64,000 nt of DNA from Patiria pectinifera (taxonomy: Eukaryota; Echinodermata; Asteroidea; Valvatida; Asterinidae), in contig CM057136.1 of the NCBI GenBank assembly GCA_029964075.1, forward strand, positions 4,402,001 to 4,466,000, written 5' to 3'. Made by a program: the position numbers and the translations under genes. Shown in pieces: positions 1 through 12,500 of this stretch (its first letter is position 1; the number at the start of each line of letters is the position of its first letter). Below the pieces are notes generated by a model. It did not search any database, was not told the DNA's origin, and saw nothing but the letters and a program-made list of their open reading frames with translations.

Positions 1-499
1 AAACGCGCAGTGTACGTGTAGCATTCAGCAACTCAAAGATTTAACTTAACATTTTAGATGTTGAAATAATTTTAGGAAATATGTGGATGTGCCAAAAAAA
101 TAAGTACCGTATAATTGTTTACAAAATATACTACAAGTTATCCCATAACTAATTATTCTTCTTTTTATGCAAGGGTGTAGATTGATGAAAACAACTTTTA
201 AAGCACTTACAATGACTGGAATGCATGTCCTTTTTTTTTTACAAACCAGTATGGACTGCTGTGTACATAATTTCTTGCCGTGACTAGGGATGGCAACCCT
301 GCTAGGATAAAAAAAAAAAAAACCGAAGACGTCCATATTTTGCTGCTGAAATCGTGGATTTTATTTTATAGTTCAATTTTTTTTACAATAATAGTTCCAG
401 GGTTTCCATTCTAGCAGGAGGTGGCATTCCTAAAATATGCAATATTATGTCTTATAAAAACAGTCGATGTCTGAATCATTTTTTGAGGTTGTTTCTATA
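1..499. other. AT-rich intergenic DNA, no gene seen
   Basis: The stretch is AT-rich with homopolymer runs. The only reading frame of any length (minus strand, about 96 codons) starts and ends arbitrarily and resembles nothing I recognise. It ends where the foldback element begins. Confidence 0.5.
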
Positions 500-501
500 T
501 A

Positions 502-3500
502 GTCCAGCGGATATGTGAAAAAAATTGTGCACTTTTGCATAAAAGCGTGAAACTTGGCACAGATGTTTATATTCATGCGAGAAAATGTTTTAGATGTGGA
601 GCCGTCGCAAATTTACCTTTTTAGGGGCGTGGCATCCATTTAAAAAAAGGGGGCGGGACTTGTCGTGCCCGCAGTGAAAATGGTTTTTCCCACTTGTTAC
701 AAAAGCAGGAAACTTCATAAAGACATAATTATATAGATTATTAGTGTTTTCCAGATGTGGAGCCACCACAAAAGTACCTTTTTGGGGGCGTGGCAGCCAT
801 TAAAAGAAAAGGGGGCGGGGTTTTCATCATGCCCACCCTGGAAATATTGTTCTCACACTCATAGAGAAATGGAACTTTCCACAAACATTGACATTCATGA
901 GCACAAAAAAAATTCCAGATGTGGAGCCATCTCGAACACACCCTTTTAGGGGCGTGGCAACCATATAAGAAAAGGGGGGTGGGGTTTTCATTTTGCCCAC
1001 CCTGGAAATATTGTTCCCACACTCATAGAGAAATGGAACTTTCCATAAACATTGACATTCATGAGAAAAAAAATTCCAGATGTGGAGCCATCGCGAACAC
1101 ACCCTTTTAGGGGCGTGGCAGCCATATTGATAAAAAGGGGCGGGGTTCTCATTATGCCCAACATGGGAAAAATGTGCCCACATCTCATAAACGAATGAAG
1201 CTATTCCTGCAGACATTAATATTCACGAGCAAAAAGTCACACGTGGAGCCATCGTAAACACACCCTTTTAGGGGCGTGGCAGCCATAATAAAATGGGGGG
1301 GGGGGTAGTCGTGATGCCCCTATAAAAAAAAGTTGTGCCTACCTTTCATAAATGGATTAAATTCCACTAGGACAATATATTCATAAAAATCTTCTTTTTT
1401 TATAAATGTGAAGCCATCACGCGTCCATTTTTAAAATGGGGGGTGCTACTAATCAATATGCACAACGTGGAAAATTTTGACCGCTTTTTATATAATAACA
1501 TCCACCCCATATAGCTGTTTAATGTGTTGGAGTAGGGCCGCCTTTATAGTTGGAAGTTACTGTTGGCAAACCCTTTGTTTTCTTTCACTATGCATTCTTG
1601 CATATTAACCTAGTTACTGTTAACCTTTCAACTGCAGCAATATCTGAATTGGGGTATAAACTGGGGTGCCTTAGTTAGTCCTGGAAAGACTAGAGTTACT
1701 CCTCCAAATACATTGTTTCCCCTGCCTTTTTTCTGACAGACCAAAAAGGGTTGTGTGGTGGGGGTACACAGATTCATTGAATGTGAAGTCATAGTGGACG
1801 TGTCCACCACTTTGTTAGGCGAGTACATCGTGTTGTTACCCAATCTGCTGTCAATGCGGCGCAACGGGTAGGGGGTAGGGGGATTTTACACTCCCCGAAA
1901 AAGGATTTCCATGGCCCTTAAATGTTAAACGTTAGAGTTTAGGGCTGCCACTGTGTGCTGTGTATTTGTAATTATGAAATCACTCTGGAATTTAGATGTG
2001 CATGATAATATAGGTGCAAGTACACACATTACACCCTATAACACGGGTTAGCCTACCGGTACTTACCCATGCTCTTTGGTGTAAGTCATTGTATTACCAA
2101 ATAATATAGGTTATGGGCCAATCAACATTATAAGAAATCAACAACAAAATATAAAAATTGCAATTGTAGGCACAGTGAGTAGGCTGCTCACACCTCTAAT
2201 AGGATGAGTTTGCTGTGGCTCCACATATGAATTTATTATCTTGCACCAAGTTTGTGTGAAGTTAAGTCATTTATAAGTTCGATGGTGGGCAAATGATAAG
2301 TAGCACCCCCCCCCCCCCATTTTTTAAACAAAATAGATGCCATGCATCTAAAAGGATAAGTTTGTGATGGCTTCAAATTACAAAAAAAAGGAAAGATTTT
2401 CATGAATATATTGTCCGTGTGGAGTTTAATCCATTAATGAAAGGTAGGCATGACTTTCTTTTATAGGGGCATCATGACTAACCCCCTTCCCCCCCCCCCC
2501 ATTTTACTATGGCTGCCACACCCCTAAAACGGTGTGTTTACGATGGCTTCACGTGCGACTTTTTTCTCGTGAATATTAATGTCTGTGGGAATTAGCTTCA
2601 TTCGTTTATGAGATGTGGGAAATTTTTTCCATTTTGGGCATAATGACAACCCCGCCCCCTTTTTTTCAATGTGGCTGCCACGCCCCTAAAAGGGTGTGTT
2701 CGCGATACCTCCACATCTGGAATTGTTTTTCTCATGAATGTCAATGTCTGTGGAAAGTTCCATTTCTCTATGAATGTGGGAACAATATTTCCAGGGTGGG
2801 CATAATGAAAACCCCGCCCCGTTTTTTTTCTTATATGGTTGCCACGCCCCTAAAAGGGTGTGTTCGAGATGGCTCCACATCTGGAATTTTTTTTCTTATG
2901 AATGTCAATGTTTCTGGAAAGTTCCATTTCTCTATGAGTGTGAGAACAATATTTCCAGGGTGGGCATAATGAAAACCCCGCCCCCTTTTTTCTTATACGG
3001 TTGCCACGCCCCTAAAAGGGTGTGTTCGAGATGGCTTCACATGTGGAATTTTTTTTCTCATGAATATAAACGTCTTTGGGACGTCTTATTTCTCTATGAA
3101 TGTGGGAACAATATTTCCAGGGTGGGCATAATGAAAGCCCCGCCCCCTTTTTTTCGTATATGGTTGCCACGCCCCTAAAAGGGTGTGTTCGAGATGGCTC
3201 CACATCTGGAATTTTTTTTCTCACGAATATCAATGTTTCTGGAAAGTTCCATTTCTCTATGAGTGTGGGAATAATATTTCCAGGGTGGGCATAATAAAAA
3301 ACCCGCCCCCTTTTTTCTTATATGGTTGCCACGCCCATAAAAGGGTGCGTTCGAGATGGCTCCACATCTGGAATTCTTTTTCTCAAGAATATTAACGTCT
3401 GTGGGACGTTTTATTTGTTCATGAAATATGGGCACAATGTTTTCCAAAGTGGGCATAATAATTGAACCCCCCCCCTTTTCTTTTAATGGCTGCCACGCCC

Positions 3501-3793
3501 CCAAAAAGGTACTTTTGTGGTGGCTCCGAATCTGGAAAACACTAATAATCTATATAATTATGTCTTTGTGAAGCTTCCTGCTTTTGTAACAAGTAGGAAA
3601 ACCATTTTCACTGCGGGCGCGACAAGTCCCGCCCCCCTTTTTTTAAATGGATGCCACGCCCCTAAAAGGGTAAATTTGCGATGGCTCCACATCTAAAACA
3701 TTTTCTCGCATGAATATAAACATCTCTGCCAAGTTTCACGCTTTTATGCAAAAGTGCACAATTCATCGATATTTTGTCACATATCCGCTGGAC
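502..3793. mobile_element. Foldback (TU-like) DNA element with long inverted arms made of ~160-bp subrepeats
   Basis: The ends are inverted copies of GTCCAGCGGATATGTGA, each flanked by TA (500-501 and 3794-3795). Inside the left end a subrepeat of about 160 bp recurs at about 630, 785, 950, 1110, 1272 and, degenerate, 1430. Each unit carries a conserved GGGGCGTGGCAGCCAT block. In the right arm the same unit recurs about eight times in the opposite orientation (near 2516, 2678, 2842, 3003, 3166, 3328, 3492 and 3652). A spacer of about 0.8 kb (about 1500-2290) separates the arms and shows no recognisable gene. Long inverted arms of tandem subrepeats are the hallmark of foldback elements, including the TU elements of sea urchins. 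It is non-autonomous, as no transposase is visible. Reading frames in the arms are by-products of the repeat. Confidence 0.85.
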
Positions 3794-3819
3794 TAATAGT
3801 GAAACATTAATTAGCTAAA

Positions 3820-4240
3820 TTGGTAAGCCATAATAATCAATCTGCTATCAGTAATGCTAGATTTGTCACTGAATCAGTCCTAGATCTCCTTGTTTCTGGC
3901 AGAATAACAGAGAAACATCATCCATCATATACCTTGAGCCCCTTATCTGTGGCCACCCAGGCATCTAGCAAGAAAAGATTAATCTTGGATCTGAGTAAAC
4001 TCAGTAAGTATGTCGAGAAAGCACATTTTAAGATAGACGACTGGAAAATTGGTCTTCAGTATTATCACAAGATGCCCTTTTGATATCCTTTGACTTTAAA
4101 TCTGGCTTTCACCACAGTGATATTGCATCCGACTATCAGAGATACTTAGGTTTTTCTTGGTGTATCAACGGTATACAGAGATGTTTCGAATTCAATGTGT
4201 TATACCGTTTGGTCTTACTTCAGCATGCTTAGATATACAT
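3820..4240 (+). pseudogene. DIRS-type retrotransposon reverse transcriptase fragment
   Basis: Translation reads SGRITEKHHPSYTLSPLSV then SSKKRLILDLSKLSKYV, which is the start of the RT finger domain as found in DIRS/Ngaro tyrosine-recombinase retrotransposons. A +1 shift near 4075 moves to the next frame, where ISFDFKSGFHH and YLGFSWCINGIQRCFEF continue the RT, including the SFDLKSGYHH-like block. A second shift near 4200 precedes a PFGLTSA-like stretch. The YxDD catalytic box, RNase H and recombinase are absent, so this is a dead 5' piece of the RT. It starts within 30 bp of the end of the foldback element, which may have truncated it. The family assignment is from pattern memory; another LTR-type RT is less likely. 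Confidence 0.7.
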
Positions 4241-6150
4241 GTATCAGACATTCTACCGGAGATGCATGTCAAATATTTTCAAATTAATCAATCTTAGAAG
4301 CGCTGATCTTCTTGTACAACACATAATTGTCACATAATCTTATTTGCCACAGTAAACAATTCGATACAAATCACAACTAATAGCGCACATGATTTATTGT
4401 TCTGCTGTCCAAAACGACGGCCTATAGACACATTTGTAAAGTACACTAAGCTAACTACGACTTCAGTCCTTAACTACAAGATTTGCATTGTTTGCATGTA
4501 CTTTTCTCAAAAACTTCCATAAAAATTGAAGTTTTCAAGAAAAATGTTAGGGAAATCCATTAACCATCCTTCAACCAATAAATTTAGGGATAATCAATTA
4601 GGTTTCATTATTATACGATGTGGTTTTTGACGTTGGTTAAGAACTAATTTAATTATTTAAATTATCAATAATACTGTTATTTAACATTAACAAGTTGAAT
4701 TTTGTGAGGTTTGTAATAAATCAAACAATCACTAAGTCCAATAACAACACATTAAATGGCCAGAATTTAGTTCAAAGAATAGAAAACAATCAAAAAATAC
4801 TTTTTGTATCAAAGTTTAAGAGTATCAAAACAACATTATCAAAATATACGTACTTCTATATTTTAATTTTTAAAATGATGGTAACTTTAGAGAAAAAGAG
4901 CTATAAAATTGTAGAAAAACTGCACAATTATAAGGAAATTAAAGAAAAATGCTTTCTTGTTTTGATAAAATTCATAAGTATTAAATTATGTTCAAGGCAC
5001 GATTTGGCTTTCAATTATTGACACTAAATTTCAACCTCTCTCAAGAAGGCAGGCACATCACTGTCTTGTCGATGTGTAAAATCGATACTAACCAGTGATT
5101 GCTTGTTTGTTTTTGGATTGAATTCCTGATCTAGGAATTTGTGCAGAAATGGCACCATGATAGGACCAGTCAGATTGGAAGAAATTTACAAGGCAGAGGG
5201 TTTGGGGCCGCTAAGATTCCCAATGGGTGTCTATGGCAAATATTTATTTTTTTATTTTAAGGCAGCCCTTAAAATACCCATTTCTTTTGTTCTACAAAAA
5301 CTTTTATAGGCGAATACACCTTATTGTAAAACCTCAAGCATTCCAGATTCAAAAGGGATTTTTTTTTTAATCCTGATTAACTTTTCCTAAATTCAGAAAA
5401 ATTCCTGACAAATCTCACTCCTGTGATAGGAGTAGCAGGAAAAAGACATTAAGGGGCCTGTTTTACGTTTAATTCATGTTCATGTTTTTATGTTTGTTAA
5501 TTCAACAGCCGAAACAGCCTTGAAGGGACCTAACCTATGGCGACATGGCTTATACCGAACGCACTTTTTACATGCGTAATATGAAAAGTGGCCTCGTCGT
5601 TGATTGGTGTGCAGCCCCTTTGCCCTATTTCTTTTGCTTTCACTCATTATTAAATTGAACAACGCTTTCAATTCGGTACTGTATGTTTGCTGTGCACTAT
5701 CAGATTCAACGTCCAAGATATTGAAGATATACACAAAGTGTGTGAATCTGAAGTCCAGTTGTGTGTAAAAATGATGGTACTAGTAGTCATCCCACGAACG
5801 CGAGTAAAACACGAAATAATGTAGTGCGTCTGAGTCAACACACCCCGGAGCCGTAAGGCCGAGTGGTATGTGGGACACAGACGCAATACATTATCCGTGT
5901 TCCACGAGCGCGAGCATGATAAATTTATCTTCAAGCAAACTTGATGCACTAAGTATGTTGCACACTGTGTACGAACTTTCAGTGGATATCCTATCACACT
6001 TGTGTGTTTGTACAGAATGGCGCACGATCTTGGAATAGCTCAAGACGCGGAGTGCCGTATAGACCGTGGCTGTGCTACACCGGTTATATGTAGCACAGCT
6101 TGTTGCCATGGTTTCGACCAATCAAGATCGAGGATTCAAGTTTACTTGAA
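4241..6150. other. Intergenic DNA without a supported gene
   Basis: The reading frames here (for example 4695-5021 plus, 5480-5734 minus, 5668-5997 minus) are short, of low complexity or overlapping on both strands, and show no recognisable domain. I see no repeat with clear ends. Confidence 0.4.
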
Positions 6151-6152
6151 GA

Positions 6153-6414
6153 TAAGGCCAAAAAAAAAAAGTCTCCGGTTTCTGGTATGGAGCTTGTCCA
6201 AAAAGTGGTGTGGCTGATGACTGCAAATGGAAATGGTGCCCGACTAAACTTAGTCCAAATATATGGGAGTCCAGAGAGGCCACATAAAGCTTATTCTCGA
6301 TCATAACCCCATCTAAAAACACGTTGAAATTAATTCCAGTCAAACCAGTGAATTTGGCGGTTTTAAGACATCATCTTTCATTGAAAAAAACTTTTCATTT
6401 TTTTTTTGGCCTAA
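6153..6414. mobile_element. MITE of the AGGCC..GGCCT family, copy 1
   Basis: It is bounded by TAAGGCC plus an A-run on the left and a T-run plus GGCCTAA on the right. After the left end comes a block with CGGTTTCTGGTATGGAGCTTG. The same family occurs at 14429-14800, where the inverse of this block is at the right end, and at 17483-17770. It lies about 150 bp downstream of the MTTP stop codon, so it may sit in the 3' UTR or just past it. Confidence 0.65.
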
Positions 6415-6569
6415 TGTAGAATATCTGTGTTCCCTAGACACAAATAATAATGATCTACTACAATAAAATCTTAAATCACTCCCAGAATACTGGCAGAAGA
6501 CCTATCCATGAACAAACAAAAGCTCAACGGGCAAATATGTGAAAGAGTGTGCTTTTTATTATATTAAGT

Positions 6570-9500
6570 CTACCACCATCCCTCTTCTTCTTCTTCTTCT
6601 TTGCCAAACATCTCGTGGCACGGCTCTGAGTTCCTGCTGAAGAGTTTGAAGGATTGGTCCAATACTTTGAACCTTCTCCGTAGGTAGGATTCATACTTGG
6701 TCTCTGACCTAGCTAACTGCTCATACTTTGTGACTTCATTTCTGTGGAAAGGATAAAAATGGTGAAATGGCACATAAATATGAAGTGAAGTGATATTTGG
6801 AAGGCAAGGCGTAACCCAAAATTTGTTATACATTTCAGTCAAAACAAGGCATTTTTTTGCAGCGTTTACCCTTCACAAAAAGCACTATAATTATGATCAG
6901 TATTTTCGAGAACTCAGGAAAACAAATATGGGATTACTTAACAGGGACAAGCAAGCATGTTTTCTTACTTTTAACACCACAGCACTTGACTCTATGAAAC
7001 TTTACGCAATTGCATAACTCCATTTGCGCCACATTTTATTGCAAAGTTGCACAACATTTGATGTTGCGCAACATATCAGTTATGACATTTTGCGAAGGTT
7101 TCACAGTGCCTAATAACACAACTAATGCAACAGATTATGGCGTAACTTACGCAATCATTTTAAGGTGGCATATAAGTTATGGTGTAGCGACTGAAAATAA
7201 ATGGTTTGGCTGACTAATCATGATCTCATGGAGCCTATCAATGCCCAAATTTTCAAGGTTGATACAAGAAAATCACAGCTTTGTTTTTAAAACTACTTTT
7301 TAAAACTTTGTCAAGTTTTAAAATTTTTAGAGCTGCTGCATGATTCCAAAGCAATTTGAACAAAAGTATTCTCAAAAAGACGGCCAGGGTGATTCGACAA
7401 CTGATTTGTTGTAATTGGCTGCTAGTGACTTTTGAAGACCTGACCTTGCCTCTATCGTTTATGATTGGACACTTACATATAAATAAGAGGTTCGTTCATA
7501 AGTTGAAGACAAGACAGCGGAGGTAACGAGGAAAACTGCACAGAGGTGATAAAGTTGACCCTAGTTGCTCCTTTGCCTGTGTAGTCAATGCCTGTTGTGA
7601 TGAATGGAGTGTTGATGCGGGTAGAGCCTTTAAGACCCATCGATCCACTGAAAAAAACAGCATTTCCTCAATCAATCAAGAAATCAACAGGGTATTTTTG
7701 TCCTTTAGTGTAACAACAACTTCAATGTTTGAAATGTATGTATTACTGACACTTAAGGACACTATAAAGACCGATTACCATGATGTACCTTGGTGACCTG
7801 ATGACAGCTGCTTAGTGACAACTGCTTGGTGACAATGAACCAATGACAATGACCTGATCATGATGATGATGGCCTGATGACAATGGGCTGGTAAATGGCC
7901 AGATGACAATGTCCAAATGGCAATGTTCTGAGGCTGATGACAATGTCCTGATGATGTCTTATGCTAATGACCTGAGGCATCAATGGCCTGAGGCTGACGG
8001 CCTGACGCTGATGGCAATGACCTGACGCTGATGGCCTGAGGCTAATGGCCTGACGCTGATAGCAATGGCCTGAGGCTAATGGCCTGGCGCTGATAGCAAT
8101 GGCCTGAGACTGATGGCCTGACGCTGATAGCAATGGCCTGAGACTGATGGCCTGACGCTGATGGCAATGGCCTGAGGCTAATGGCCTGACGCTGATGGCA
8201 ATGGCCTGAGGCTAATGGCCTGACGCTGATGGCAATGGCCTGAGGCTAATGGCCTGACACTGATGGCAATGGCCTGAGGCTAATGGCCCGACGCTAATGG
8301 CCTGACGCTGATGGCAATGGCCTGAGGCTAATGGCCTGAGGCTAATGGCCTGACGCTGATGGCAATGGCCTGAGGCTAATGGCCTGACGCTAATGTCCTG
8401 ACGCTGATGGCAATGGCCTGAGGCTAATGGCCCGACGCTAATGGCCCGACACTGATGGCAATGGCCTGAGGCTAATGGCCTGACGCTGATAGCAATGGCC
8501 TGAGGCTGACGGCCTGACGCTGATGGCAATGGCCTGAGGCTGACGGCCTGACGCTGATGGCAATGGCCTGAGGCTAATAGCCTGACGCTGATGGCAATGG
8601 CCTAAAGCTGTTGGCCTGAAGCTGATAGCAATGGCCTGAGGCTAATGGCCTGACGCTGATGGCAATGGCCTGAGGCTAATGGCCTGACGCTGATGGCAAT
8701 GGCCTGAGGCTAATGGCCTGACGCTGATGGCAATGGCCTGAGGCTAATGGCCTGACGCTGATGGCAATGGCCTAAAGCTGTTGGCCTGACTCTGATGGCC
8801 ATGGCCTGAGGCTAAAAGCAATGGCCTGAGGCTGATGGCAATGACCTAATGACCATGGGCTGCCATTTGCATGATGACAATGGCATGATTACAATGGCAT
8901 GCTGACAATGGCCTGATGGGTGTCCTGATGGTGATGAACACATGTATTTCTAGCAAGGGCCTAAATGACAAATGTCATAATACTGTATTAATACTGGGGA
9001 CAAACTATGATTAAATTTAAACTGCTTACCCTGTTGAGACAATTGTGTTAGAGGAGCGATCCCACAAACTAAAATCTAAACTGCCTCCAAGATCCAGAGA
9101 TAAACTTCCCTGAATGTTCAAGTCAACATCAAAGCCCGACTGTAATCTCAGTTTCTGTCAAAAAGATAAGACAAGGAAGAGCCTCTATAACTAAAATATA
9201 TCTTGGAGCCAAGCAATCAATTGCAGTACTGGCATAGTGAGACATTTTCCTGGGGGGAGGACACCATTGAACACCATATGGTGCTCTTCATAATCCCCAT
9301 TGCTGAATTGTAGGTCACTTCAAGGTAGTTTTTACTGTTAAGTTTACTAACATTGCAGTCTGGTGATCTCACTCTTTCTGTGTATTCAGGGTTTTTTTAA
9401 GATCATTTTTCAAAGGGGGGTATTACCACCCCCCCCCCAACAATTGCCACTGGGAAGATGTCCCACACTGCTTCATTGTGAGGGAAACTGGTTCAAGTAT

Positions 9501-12500
9501 TTGTCGCGAGACTTCTCAGGGGATATGAACTGACCTGAGAATGATCTTGAACCAAGCCAATAACTCTCATATGAGGCATAGGACTATCAGAGGAGCCCAT
9601 GTTCCATGCCATGCTCATGAGTTCACCGGTGCCAGTGAAGAACACCAGCATACGTAGCTTCATATCCATGCACTCAATGTTCAGTCCGGCCGTTGCCTCG
9701 CCGGTATCCCCGGTCTCCTCACCAAAGAAATATTCCAAGCCTCGGGAGAAGATACCAACCTGTTAGGAAGAAATATAACAGCATGTCATGGAAACATAAC
9801 AGGCAGACCTGTAACAGATGCTGTGCATGATCAAAGAGGGCGCTATACAACCTGCTAATGAGTCGGATGATGGCAATTCAGTAGCTTGTATGGAATGGAT
9901 CAAGTAGTGCACCTAACCAATTCAACCAATTCACAACTTGTCAAAAAACACTAACACATCTTTCAAAGTATGGCTTACATAATGCTTTGGTGACCTTGCA
10001 CATTACACGATGAGAATGGCTGCATGTTTACCACTAGAGGGAGACCTTGCCGTGCATGTGCAGACCATACTTGCCATACAGACTAGAGTAGCCCTTGACA
10101 AGGATAGGATTCTTAGTTATGGGCAAAAGGCCAAATGTGAATACGCCACATATCAAAGCTATCCCTTGAGACCAGTATTTTGACAATGTTACAAATAGGG
10201 GTGTACATTTACAGGTAGTGCGGGAACCAGGTACCCAACTGGGAAAAAACACGGGTACCCAGGTATTCGTTAAAGAAACCCAACGCCAAAAATTCAAATC
10301 TCGGAAGTTGCTGTTCAGATTATTCATAAAGGTCCTTATGATAATACATGTACTACTACCTCGGTGTGTCAATACAGCAAGATACAAGTGTGTCCACTGT
10401 ACAGTGAGCTTCATAGCTTCACTGCGTAAACTGCAACTTTCACAAGAGTTATAAACGTGAAATGTGTTTTGTTTTCCCATGTAGCCTGGTTTTCATTTTA
10501 ATAATTCCCCACACATGACATTAAAAACCTTTCTTTCTCATTGTCTGAGAACTTAGTTAGTCATTTGTAAAGTTGAATACGAGTACCCGATATAATCTGG
10601 AACCGGTTCCTGACATCAACGGTCGGGTACTCGAGTACCCGGTTCCGATGCACAGCCCTACAAATAATCCCTTTAATAAATAAATAATGTTTAGAATAAT
10701 CTGCACACTGTACAAGGCAAGCCCTAATTCTCAGCCAAGCAAGAGAACATTGTGTTAACACTCACATTGAGTAACAGTAACGTTTCATTCTTGACATCAA
10801 GACCAACGTGGAAATCACTCTTTCTGAGAAGGCCGCTGGACGTCATCTGAATATCCAATCCATAGTTGATGGAGACATCATCAGTATCTGAAAAGGAGAT
10901 GAACACCGTGAAATAACATAAGGTGCTAACTTATGGACCACTTAACCTACAACCGGAGGTAAATGCCGAAACCAGAAAAATATACTAGTCTGATGAGACA
11001 TGTTGTTTCAAGACAACCTTATGAATAAAGCTGTGAATTCACTTGCAAAAAATGCAACGAGGCAGGTAAGATGTCAGCGGATGGTAATACACGGGAAAAA
11101 TGCAGTCCAGAGAATTCACAGAAAAGGAAACGAAGAGCTTACCGAAAAAGAGACTGTTGAAGGCAACTGACTGGCCAGGGAGAGCCATGGTGTAGTAATT
11201 CTGGACCTGCATATCATCCAGTGCTGATCGAACCGTGTCACTATGAGGGGGGGGGGAAAACGAAAAAAAGTTAAGATTTTTCAGTAACATGCAAATTTGG
11301 TTACCGAAAGATACTACTACCTGAATGAAGGCTATTTTGACCTCAAAATAACTAGCCCCAACGATTTTGGAGACCTTTTCTTTTTTATTTCGGGAAATTC
11401 AGCAAAGTTTTAACAACAGTCGTCTGAAATTCTGATACATCTTTCAAAATCTTATTCCCTAGTTTTCAAATTTAGTTTTTCCCCCCAACAAGTGGGGACT
11501 ATGGGCTCCGGGAACCAACAAAAGAGGGCACATTTTACCTCTTTTGAGAGCTCTGTGGACAGGACACACAGCGTGCGCGTACTGTACTGTACTGGTTCGC
11601 TTGCGAAGTACGCACGACTTCCTGAATGTGTCAAGGCTATAGCCACAGCGTCTTCCCATGAGCGTCAGGCGTCGGCGGCCCACAAATACATTCAAGTTTA
11701 ACTTGAGATGGTCTCCCAGACTAATCCCCGCCCCCAATAACTTTGGATCATTCGAAATGCGCAGTGGATGGACCGGGAACCAGTCTAGGTCTCCCCCAAA
11801 TCTCCTTTTCTTGCCGTTGAAGGGGTACTTGTGCACGGAGCCCATACCTTCGTTTCCACCCAGCAGATAAAAACTCACTTTTGACTGGTTCAATGATATA
11901 TTTGTAGCGGGAAAAATCTTAGTAAACACCATCCAGAAACTAAACAATGATCTTGCTGCAAAGGGTATTATAAAAGCATCTTCTTACTGTCCAATTTAAT
12001 GAGAAAAAAAGTTTAGAAGATGACCCCTGACCTTGCCTCTGATGCGCCCTTGGCAACATGGAGAACTTTCTCCAGGACAAACCGGGCCGTTTCTCCCTGT
12101 GGGCTCTCTCGCAATGACAAGACAATGTTGACAACATCTGCCTCAGATGGCTGGTTGCTTAGCAACAGGTCAGCTGCCAGCGTGCGTGTGACAGTGGAGA
12201 ACTGTTTGCTGCCCTCATGGAAGATGGCGTTTAGAACGTTGTTGACCTGGCATGTGAGAGGAACAGAAGTTCTAGGATACCAGCCAAAATATCAAGTGAT
12301 GCCTATTGCTTCTGACAGGTTCTCTGCTTTTTGCCTAGCATGTTGTACATAAAACATGGTCCAGACATGCTTTCAAGTGTTCGCTTCTTGAAAATTGCGA
12401 CCTACTTTGTAAAAAGTATCTTGATACCGAATTTGGAAATGGTACATTCATTGAAAATGGAATGAAACATGTTTCTGGTTGGAATCTTTTATACCTCTTT

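Noticed and set aside
741..3504. Many overlapping frames with CHAPKRVCSRWLHIWNFFSHE-like sequence
   Set aside because: They come from the ~160-bp subrepeats of the foldback element on both strands; the pattern reflects DNA repetition, not selection.
7858..8529. Two minus-strand frames of about 90-105 codons reading SGHCHQRQAISLRPL-type repeats
   Set aside because: They are translations of the 34-bp minisatellite inside an MTTP intron.
11459..11947. 162-codon minus frame between MTTP exons 10 and 11
   Set aside because: Exons ending at 12,032 and starting at 11,240 join in phase without it, and it has no resemblance to MTTP.
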